Of a stretch of DNA of 12,177 bases, positions 7,336 through 12,177 are shown in pieces. The notes under the pieces were generated by a model. It saw only the letters and a program-made list of their open reading frames with translations. It ran no database searches and was not told where the DNA came from. Positions within the stretch are counted from its first letter, which is position 1. Every line of letters starts with the position of its first letter. Made by a program: the position numbers and the translations under genes. The stretch lies in assembly GCA_937884625.1 (NCBI GenBank), contig CALGCE010000147.1, positions 1 through 12,177 on the forward strand, written 5' to 3'. Origin of the DNA: an uncultured Clostridia bacterium (GTDB lineage: Bacteria > Bacillota > Clostridia > Oscillospirales > Acutalibacteraceae).

Positions 7336-8049
7336 ATGAAAGGACGTATTAACTCTTTTCAAAGTTTGGGTACGGTTGACGGACCGGGGGTTAGATGTGT
7401 TGTATTTATGCAGGGGTGTCCGTTAAGGTGTATTTGTTGTCATAATCCCGATACTTGGGATTTTTGCGGCGGTAAGGAAACCGATACCGACAGTTTAGTT
7501 TCAAAAATACTCCGTCTGCGTTCGTACTTCGGCACCAACGGCGGAGTTACGGTCTCAGGCGGAGAACCGCTTATGCAAGCCCAGTTCGTTGCACAACTTT
7601 TTTATAAACTAAAAAATGTCGGAATACATACAGCCCTTGATACTTCGGGTTGCGTATTTAATGAAAAAGTTGAAGAAGTTTTAAAATATACCGATTTAGT
7701 CTTGCTTGACCATAAATATTCGTCAGATGATGACTATTTTAAGTACACAAAAACACATTTAAGTAATGTTGAAAGGTTTTTGTGCGAACTTGAAAAGAGA
7801 AATATTGATACATGGTTAAGACGTGTCATAATTCCTGATATTAATGATAATGAAACTTCTGTTAAGGCTTTAAATGATACGGCACTTAAATTTTCTTGCG
7901 TTAAAAAAATCGAACTGTTGCCGTTTAGAAATTTGTGTAAAGAAAAATACACATCTATGGGGATAGAATTTGCGTTAGCGGATACGAAAACACCGTCACA
8001 GGAAAAAATGGACAAACTAAATAAAATTATAAAAAATGCAGACACATAA
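7336..8049 (+). CDS. pflA: Pyruvate formate-lyase activating enzyme
   Basis: Radical SAM activase that abstracts hydrogen from the PflB glycine (G717) using a [4Fe-4S] cluster and S-adenosylmethionine. The 237 residues begin with the family start MKGRINSFQSLGTVDGPG. The cluster motif C28xxxC32xxC35 lies in GCPLRCICCHNPDTW. GGVTVSGGEPLMQ is the SAM-binding GGE region, and the protein ends in the usual LLPFRNLCKEKY region. The start is fixed by family likeness. It is only 4 bases after the pflB stop, and I see no clear Shine-Dalgarno in the gap, so translation probably depends on coupling to pflB. The stop codon lies inside the left arm of the following terminator. Confidence 0.97.
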   Translation: MKGRINSFQSLGTVDGPGVRCVVFMQGCPLRCICCHNPDTWDFCGGKETDTDSLVSKILRLRSYFGTNGGVTVSGGEPLMQAQFVAQLFYKLKNVGIHTALDTSGCVFNEKVEEVLKYTDLVLLDHKYSSDDDYFKYTKTHLSNVERFLCELEKRNIDTWLRRVIIPDINDNETSVKALNDTALKFSCVKKIELLPFRNLCKEKYTSMGIEFALADTKTPSQEKMDKLNKIIKNADT

Positions 8050-8072
8050 GTTTAAAATGTGTCTGCATTTTT
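8036..8072. terminator. Bidirectional terminator between pflA and dapB
   Basis: Perfect 12-bp stem ATGCAGACACAT (8036-8047) with 8057-8068, a 9-base loop, T-run at 8068-8072 on the plus strand and A-run at 8031-8036 giving a T-run on the minus strand. It ends both convergent operons. The left arm includes the last codons and first stop base of pflA. Confidence 0.9.
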
Positions 8073-8079
8073 GTAATTT

Positions 8080-8832
8080 TTAAAAATTAAATATATCATT
8101 CATATCATATAAACCCGATGGTTTACCCACTATAAATTTTGACGCTTTAATAGCACCTTTTGCAAATATTTTTTTGGAATTTGCACTGTGCGATAGGGTA
8201 ATAACTTCATCTTCGCCTGCAAAAATCACATCATGTTCGCCTACGATGTTACCGCCCCTTATCGAGTGAATACCGATTTCATTTTTACTTCGTTTTTGCC
8301 GTTTTGAATGACGGTCATACTCGTAACGGTATTTTTCGTATGATTGTTCGTTTATTGCATTTGCAAGCATGATTGCCGTACCTGACGGTGCATCTATTTT
8401 TTGGTTATGGTGTTTCTCAACAATTTCAATATCAAAATCATCGCCTAAAACACTGCTGACCTTTTTTGAAATACTGCATAAGAGATTCACACCAATTGAC
8501 ATATTAAAACTGAAAAAAATCGGTATCTTTTTTGATGTCTCTTTAATAATTTCAATTTGCTCTTTCGAGTAGCCCGTTGTACAAAGTACGACGGGAGTGC
8601 TATTTGCAACTGCAAATTTCAAAATATCGTCAAGTGCCGAAGCAATTGAAAAATCAATTATTACATCAGGTTTTATATTAACGTCATCAAAACTGTGAAA
8701 TACGGGGTAGTCGCATATAAGGTCTGCTTTATCGACACCGCACACAATTTTTATATCACTGTCGTTTAATGTGGTAAGACTTACCGTCTGTCCCATTTTA
8801 CCGCACGCACCCGACAAAAGTACATTAATCAT
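8080..8832 (-). CDS. dapB: 4-hydroxy-tetrahydrodipicolinate reductase
   Basis: Reduces hydroxy-tetrahydrodipicolinate to tetrahydrodipicolinate with NAD(P)H, in the cytoplasmic lysine/diaminopimelate route. The 250 residues show the nucleotide-binding start MINVLLSGACGKMGQ. DFSIASA and VLCTTGYS follow in the Rossmann domain. The DapB signature is EKHHNQKIDAPSGTA, with H141, H142 and K145 as catalytic residues. The C terminus returns to the N-terminal fold. The gene lies 56 bases after asd on the same strand and must be expressed from the asd promoter, as no promoter is seen in the gap. The ribosome site is weak (AGGA ~9 bases upstream). dapA, which usually sits between or near these genes in Clostridia, is missing apart from a possible scrap. 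Confidence 0.96.
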   Translation of the reverse strand: MINVLLSGACGKMGQTVSLTTLNDSDIKIVCGVDKADLICDYPVFHSFDDVNIKPDVIIDFSIASALDDILKFAVANSTPVVLCTTGYSKEQIEIIKETSKKIPIFFSFNMSIGVNLLCSISKKVSSVLGDDFDIEIVEKHHNQKIDAPSGTAIMLANAINEQSYEKYRYEYDRHSKRQKRSKNEIGIHSIRGGNIVGEHDVIFAGEDEVITLSHSANSKKIFAKGAIKASKFIVGKPSGLYDMNDIFNF

Positions 8833-8843
8833 TTTTTCACGTC

Positions 8844-8888
8844 CTAATCTACAATATTCATAGCCTCTTTTATGGGTATTGGATAGAT
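8844..8888 (-). pseudogene. dapA: Possible dapA relic between asd and dapB
   Basis: Read on the minus strand directly after the asd stop and in the same frame, the gap encodes IYPIPIKEAMNIVD and then TAG. The core PIPIKEAMN matches the highly conserved NPIPVK.A.N segment near the C terminus of 4-hydroxy-tetrahydrodipicolinate synthase (DapA), the gene expected exactly here in an asd-dapA-dapB operon. Only ~14 codons remain, with no start or ribosome site, so it would be a deletion scar. The match is short and made from memory of the family, so chance cannot be excluded. Confidence 0.5.
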
Positions 8889-9974
8889 TTAATCCATATA
8901 ACCCTTAGCACAAAGAAGTTCTGCAAGTAGTACCGCACCGCCTGCGGCACCCCTTAAAGTGTTGTGTGAAAGACATACAAACTTGTAATCATACTGTGTG
9001 TCCTCACGAAGTCTGCCAACCGATATTGCCATACCGTTTTCAAGATTACGGTGTAAATTTGTTTGTGGCATATTATCTTCCTCAAAGTAATTTATAAACT
9101 GTTTTGGTGCATGGGGGAGACCGAGTTCCTGCGGTACACCGCTGAAATTCTTCCATATATTAAGAATTTGTTCTTTTGACGGTTTATTTTTAAAGGTTAC
9201 GAAAACTGCCGCCATATGACCGTCAGATACGGGTACCCTTAAACACTGTGCAGTGAATTTGGGAGAATTTGCAGGTACTATTTCGTCGCCCTCGATTTTA
9301 CCCCAAATCTTTAAAGGCTCACGTTCGCTTTTTTCTTCCTCACCGCCGATATAGGGGATTACGTTATCAATCATTTCAGGCCAACGCTCAAATGTTTTTC
9401 CTGCACCTGATATAGCCTGATATGTACATACAAGACATTTTTCAACACCGAATTTATCAAGTGGGTAAAGAGCAGGTACATAACTCTGCAAAGAGCAGTT
9501 GGATTTAACCGCAACAAAGCCTTTTTTTGTACCGAGTCTTTTTCTTTGAGAATTTATAATTTCTATATGTTCGGGATTGATTTCGGGAATAATCATCGGA
9601 ACGTCAGGAGTAAAACGGTTTGCACTGTTGTTTGATACTACGGGACATTCCTTTTTGGCATACGCTTCTTCAAGTGCCTTGATTTCGTCTTTCTTCATAT
9701 CAACTGCACAGAATACGAAATCGACCTTTGAAACCACACTGTCAATATCTGCAAGTGCATCGTATACAATCATATTTTTAAGATTTTCGGGCAACGGTGA
9801 GTCCTTAAAGGCCCATCTGCCGTTTACTGCCTCTTCATACGTTTTACCTTTACTTCTCGGACTTGCCGCAAGTGCGGTTACGTTAAACCAAGGGTGGTCA
9901 GCAAGTAAAAGTGCAAACCTTTGACCGACCATACCGGTAGCACCTATAATTCCTACATTGTACTTTTTATCCAT
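8889..9974 (-). CDS. asd: Aspartate-semialdehyde dehydrogenase (archaeal/fungal-type family)
   Basis: Reduces aspartyl phosphate to aspartate semialdehyde with NADPH, at the branch point of lysine/DAP and homoserine synthesis. The 361 residues begin with VGIIGATGMVGQRF (dinucleotide site). VSNNSANR and the catalytic cysteine C160 in VKSNCSLQSYVPALYPL follow. TYQAISGAGKTF, RVPVSDGHMAAVFV and the Gly/Ala-rich C-terminal LRGAAGGAVLLAELL complete it. Length and motifs fit the longer TIGR00978 group found in archaea, fungi and many Clostridia rather than the E. coli type. The start has GGAGGA 6 bases upstream. It heads an operon with dapB. A dyad in its 5' leader may regulate it; no lysine riboswitch is present. 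Confidence 0.96.
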   Translation of the reverse strand: MDKKYNVGIIGATGMVGQRFALLLADHPWFNVTALAASPRSKGKTYEEAVNGRWAFKDSPLPENLKNMIVYDALADIDSVVSKVDFVFCAVDMKKDEIKALEEAYAKKECPVVSNNSANRFTPDVPMIIPEINPEHIEIINSQRKRLGTKKGFVAVKSNCSLQSYVPALYPLDKFGVEKCLVCTYQAISGAGKTFERWPEMIDNVIPYIGGEEEKSEREPLKIWGKIEGDEIVPANSPKFTAQCLRVPVSDGHMAAVFVTFKNKPSKEQILNIWKNFSGVPQELGLPHAPKQFINYFEEDNMPQTNLHRNLENGMAISVGRLREDTQYDYKFVCLSHNTLRGAAGGAVLLAELLCAKGYMD

Positions 9975-9998
9975 AAAAAATCCTCCAAACGGAAAAAT

Positions 9999-10031
9999 GC
10001 AAAATTTTAGTTGCTATATGTAAAATTTTGC
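9999..10031. promoter_or_regulatory. Perfect 11-bp inverted repeat in the asd leader
   Basis: GCAAAATTTTA (9999-10009) and TAAAATTTTGC (10021-10031) are exact reverse complements with an 11-base spacer. The pair lies just downstream of the asd -10 box. In the asd transcript it would make an AU-rich hairpin followed by ATTTTT, so it may be an attenuator, or in DNA an operator. It does not match any operator I can name. Confidence 0.6.
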
Positions 10032-10056
10032 AATATAATAATACTTATTCAATAAT
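10028..10056 (+). promoter_or_regulatory. Candidate promoter of queA
   Basis: TTGCAA (10028-10033), 17-base spacer and AATAAT (10051-10056) on the plus strand. The -10 coincides with that of the opposing asd promoter. The long AT-rich stretch makes other placements possible. Confidence 0.35.
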
Positions 10057-10080
10057 AACATTGTAAGATATATTTGTCAA
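10052..10080 (-). promoter_or_regulatory. Sigma-A promoter of asd-dapB
   Basis: On the minus strand a perfect TTGACA (10075-10080), 17-base spacer and TATTAT (10052-10057). Predicted start near 10045, leaving a leader of about 70 bases that holds the inverted repeat at 9999-10031. Confidence 0.8.
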
Positions 10081-10122
10081 ACTATTTTATGCTGTAAATT
10101 AAAGAAAGTTATTGGTGTTTTA

Positions 10123-11145
10123 ATGAAAACAAGTGATTTTTACTATGATTTGCCCGAAGAACTTATCGCACAGACGCCTATTGAACCGAGGGACTCGTCA
10201 AGGCTTCTTGTATTATCAAAGGAAAACGGAGATATTAAACATAGTGTTTTTCATAATTTATGCGATTATTTAAAGGCAGGGGACTGTCTTGTATTAAATA
10301 ATACGAGGGTTCTTCCGGCACGTCTTTACGGTACCCGTACCGATACGGGAGCGGTAGTCGAATTTGTGCTTTTAAAGCAAAAGGAACTGCTTACATGGGA
10401 AGTACTTGCAGGTCCGGGTAAAAAGGCAAAGACGGGTAATAAATTTATATTCAGTGATGAACTCTCGGCAGAGGTTATTGATGTTTTGCCTGACGGCAAC
10501 AGAATTATAAAATTTACCTGCCCAGGTGAATTTTATTCGGTGCTTGATAAGGTCGGTCAAATGCCACTGCCACCTTATATAAAGGAAAAACTGACAGATA
10601 GGGAACGCTATCAAACGGTATATTCAAAGGAATTAGGCTCTGCGGCGGCTCCTACGGCAGGACTTCATTTTACACCCGAAATGTTAGAAAAAATTAAAAG
10701 TATGGGCGTAAAAATTGCCTATGTAACACTTCACGTAGGGCTTGGAACTTTCAGACCTGTTAAGGTAGAAGAAATTACCGACCACAAAATGCATTCCGAA
10801 CACTATGTTGTTACAAAGCAAACGGCAGATATTATTAATCAGACAAAACGTGAGGGTGGCAGGGTTATTTGTGTCGGTACTACAAGTTGCAGAACACTTG
10901 AAAGCGTAGCAACCAAATATGGCGAAATAAAGCAGTGTTCAGACGATACCTCAATTTTTATTTATCCGGGTTACAAATTTAAATGTATGGACGCACTGAT
11001 TACTAATTTTCATCTGCCTGAAAGTACACTTATTATGCTTGTGTCTGCATTTGCAGGTTATGATAATACTATGAACGCATATAAAATTGCAGTAAGCGAA
11101 CGGTACAGATTTTTTAGTTTTGGCGATTGTATGTTGATTTCATAA
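10123..11145 (+). CDS. queA: S-adenosylmethionine:tRNA ribosyltransferase-isomerase
   Basis: Transfers and isomerises the ribosyl part of S-adenosylmethionine onto 7-aminomethyl-7-deazaguanine in tRNA, giving epoxyqueuosine at the wobble position of GUN anticodons. The 340 residues carry the family hallmarks: [86 protein letters not shown] and [20 protein letters not shown]. The length is normal. The ribosome site is poor (only scattered purines before 10123), so start choice rests on family likeness. It is divergent from asd. The usual partner tgt lies downstream but is separated by a toxin-antitoxin pair. No preQ1 riboswitch is seen in front. Confidence 0.97.
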   Translation: MKTSDFYYDLPEELIAQTPIEPRDSSRLLVLSKENGDIKHSVFHNLCDYLKAGDCLVLNNTRVLPARLYGTRTDTGAVVEFVLLKQKELLTWEVLAGPGKKAKTGNKFIFSDELSAEVIDVLPDGNRIIKFTCPGEFYSVLDKVGQMPLPPYIKEKLTDRERYQTVYSKELGSAAAPTAGLHFTPEMLEKIKSMGVKIAYVTLHVGLGTFRPVKVEEITDHKMHSEHYVVTKQTADIINQTKREGGRVICVGTTSCRTLESVATKYGEIKQCSDDTSIFIYPGYKFKCMDALITNFHLPESTLIMLVSAFAGYDNTMNAYKIAVSERYRFFSFGDCMLIS

Positions 11146-11177
11146 TCATAATTTGGTTATTTTATGTATATAATATA

Positions 11178-11206
11178 TTGACAAACGAAAATTTTGGCTT
11201 TATAAT
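11178..11206 (+). promoter_or_regulatory. Consensus promoter of the toxin-antitoxin pair
   Basis: Perfect TTGACA (11178-11183), exact 17-base spacer, perfect TATAAT (11201-11206). Start expected near 11213, about 10 bases before the AAGGAGGG ribosome site. Toxin-antitoxin promoters of this kind are normally repressed by the antitoxin or its complex. I found no clear operator dyad here. Confidence 0.9.
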
Positions 11207-11236
11207 AATGTTGTAAAAATTAAGGAGGGTAAGGCT

Positions 11237-11509
11237 ATGTCCAAAACTACTGCAAATATCAGTATAGATTCTGATGTAAAGATAAAGGCACAGGAACTTT
11301 TTTCCGATTTCGGAATGGATTTATCTACTGCAATAAATATTTTTCTGCGTCAGGCAATCAGAGAAAATGCAATCCCTTTTGCAATTACGAGAGAAGTTCC
11401 GAATGAAGAAACAAAACAGGCAATCGAAAATGTTCGAGATGGCAAAAATCTAAGTCGTGTATTTAATACAGTTTCCGAGTTGATGGAGGATCTGTATGCT
11501 GAAGATTAG
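11237..11509 (+). CDS. RelB/DinJ family antitoxin
   Basis: A 90-residue antitoxin of a type II toxin-antitoxin pair. Residues 1-50 form the ribbon-helix-helix DNA-binding part: TTANISIDSDVKIKAQELFSDFGMDLSTAINIFLRQ is spread over strand, helix and helix as in DinJ. The C-terminal part (EETKQAIENVRDGKNLSRVFNTVSELMEDLYAED) is the toxin-binding tail. It should neutralise the downstream YafQ-like toxin by direct binding and, with it, repress its own promoter. The start is fixed by AAGGAGGG at 11222-11229. The reading frame overlaps the toxin by 14 bases. It sits between queA and tgt, which are normally adjacent, and looks like an insertion. Confidence 0.93.
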   Translation: MSKTTANISIDSDVKIKAQELFSDFGMDLSTAINIFLRQAIRENAIPFAITREVPNEETKQAIENVRDGKNLSRVFNTVSELMEDLYAED

Positions 11510-11768
11510 ATATGAAACAACTTTCAAGAAAGATTTCAAACGAATTGTGAAAAGAGGATACAACATCAAACTTTTAGAAGAAGTAATTGAGTTGTTATCA
11601 AACGGCGAGCAATTGCCTGAAAAATACAAAGACCACAGTTTAATCGGTGATTATGTCGATTGCCGTGAATGTCATATCACTCCGGATTGGTTGTTGATTT
11701 ATAAAATCAGCAATAATGAACTTATACTGTATCTTACAAGAACGGGCACACACAGTGATTTATTTTAA
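11496..11768 (+). CDS. YafQ family type II toxin (mRNA interferase)
   Basis: A 90-residue RelE-superfamily toxin of the YafQ branch, which cuts mRNA on the ribosome. The YafQ catalytic set is visible: H47 (KDHSL), H60 and D64-W65 (CHITPDWLLIY), H86 and F90 at the very C terminus (GTHSDLF). These correspond to H50, H63, D67, W68, H87 and F91 of E. coli YafQ. The toxin should therefore be active. Start at 11496 has GGAGGA five bases upstream, inside the antitoxin gene, which suggests coupled translation. A hairpin without T-run follows, so transcription may continue into tgt. Confidence 0.93.
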   Translation: MLKIRYETTFKKDFKRIVKRGYNIKLLEEVIELLSNGEQLPEKYKDHSLIGDYVDCRECHITPDWLLIYKISNNELILYLTRTGTHSDLF

Positions 11769-11774
11769 ATTTTC

Positions 11775-11792
11775 GGCACAGTCAACTGTGCC
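11775..11792 (+). other. Hairpin after the toxin gene, no T-run
   Basis: GGCACAG (11775-11781), loop TCAA, CTGTGCC (11786-11792), with a possible TTT/AAA extension across a C-A mismatch. It is followed by AAAAG, not a T-run, so it is not a standard intrinsic terminator. It may stabilise or process the mRNA end of the toxin-antitoxin transcript. Confidence 0.55.
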
Positions 11793-11828
11793 AAAAGTGA
11801 TATAAAGACGGCAAATTAAGGGGTAAAT

Positions 11829-12177
11829 ATGTTTAAACTTATAAAAACCGAAAACGGTGCAAGACGGGGCGAACTTGTAACAAATAAAGGAACGGTGCAA
11901 ACACCGGCATTTATGAATGTGGCAACGGCAGGTGCTATTAAGGGTGCAGTATCGGCAAAAGATTTAAAGGAAATCGGATGTCAGGTAATGCTTTGTAACA
12001 CCTACCATCTGCATTTAAGACCTAATGACAGTCTTATAAGAGACTGTGGCGGACTTCATAAATTCACCACTTGGGACGGTCCCATTTTAACCGACAGTGG
12101 CGGTTTTCAGGTCTTTTCGCTCGCGAAGATGCGCAAGCTGACGGAGGACGGGTGCCGCTTCAACTCGCACATCGACG
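11829..12177 (+). CDS. tgt: Queuine/preQ1 tRNA-ribosyltransferase, N-terminal part (runs off the right edge)
   Basis: Exchanges guanine at position 34 of GUN-anticodon tRNAs for preQ1, the step before QueA in queuosine synthesis. The 116 visible residues include TPAFMNVATAGAIKG, GCQVMLCNTYHLHLRP and TDSGGFQVFSL with D89, the active-site Asp at the same number as in E. coli Tgt. The start follows AAGGGG (11818-11823). One anomaly is that codons 97-116 (from 12117) are all G/C-ended (TCG, CTC, GCG, CGC, CTG, GAC...), quite unlike the preceding part, although the protein stays in frame and Tgt-like (AKMRKLTEDG...FNSHID). This suggests a join to DNA of a high-GC organism. Confidence 0.93.
   Translation, partial: MFKLIKTENGARRGELVTNKGTVQTPAFMNVATAGAIKGAVSAKDLKEIGCQVMLCNTYHLHLRPNDSLIRDCGGLHKFTTWDGPILTDSGGFQVFSLAKMRKLTEDGCRFNSHID

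Noticed and set aside
9975..10045. Lysine riboswitch (L-box) in front of asd
   Set aside because: The leader is only about 70 bases, far too short, and shows one hairpin only.
10081..10122. preQ1 riboswitch in front of queA
   Set aside because: The short stretch lacks the preQ1-I hairpin and A-rich tail pattern, and the DNA before it is simply AT-rich promoter sequence.
11146..11828. Transposon or integron carrying the toxin-antitoxin pair
   Set aside because: No transposase, terminal inverted repeats or attachment site are seen in the flanks.
1..12177. CRISPR array, defence system, tRNA/rRNA genes or prophage
   Set aside because: No regularly spaced repeats, RNA genes or phage/defence proteins could be found; the genes are metabolic except for the toxin-antitoxin pair.

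Overview
The window is a chromosomal stretch from a low-GC, anaerobic Gram-positive bacterium, most likely a spore-forming Clostridia member of the Ruminococcus/Oscillospiraceae type. This is inferred from the AT-rich sequence with A/T-ended codons, strong Shine-Dalgarno sites, a YtvI-type sporulation membrane protein, an oxygen-sensitive pyruvate formate-lyase with its activase, a ZTP riboswitch, and a DUF3343/cysteine-desulfurase pair. It is mostly housekeeping DNA. The only accessory element seen is a toxin-antitoxin pair.

Layout. Positions 1-2245 (minus strand) form an aspartate-family operon read leftwards: ACT-domain regulator (PheB-like), homoserine dehydrogenase (hom), then aspartokinase (lysC, cut by the window edge). 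A short divergent promoter region (2246-2338) separates it from ytvI. Next on the plus strand come a small DUF3343 protein (3501-3722), a hairpin terminator, and a class V aminotransferase/cysteine desulfurase (3798-4928). Positions 4929-5102 hold a strong promoter and a ZTP (pfl-motif) riboswitch with an overlapping intrinsic terminator. These control pflB-pflA (5103-8049). A symmetric terminator at the pflA stop also serves the convergent operon asd-dapB (9974-8080, minus strand). The short gap between asd and dapB contains what looks like a relic of dapA. Divergent from asd, queA starts at 10123. A RelB/DinJ-YafQ toxin-antitoxin pair with its own consensus promoter sits between queA and tgt (11829 to the window end).

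How the genes work together. LysC, Asd and Hom carry aspartate towards homoserine (threonine, methionine), while Asd and DapB serve the lysine/diaminopimelate branch. The two sets lie in separate operons, and DapA is missing from its usual place. PflB/PflA cleave pyruvate to acetyl-CoA and formate. Control by a ZTP riboswitch ties this to one-carbon and purine demand, since ZTP accumulates when 10-formyl-THF is short. QueA and Tgt belong to the queuosine tRNA modification pathway.

I found no wholly new system. The best leads are the dapA relic, the abrupt codon-composition switch inside tgt at about 12117 (chimeric join or gene mosaic), the tandem 14-residue duplication in Hom, the toxin-antitoxin insertion between queA and tgt, and the riboswitch-controlled pfl leader. 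No stretch longer than 300 bases lacks a gene.
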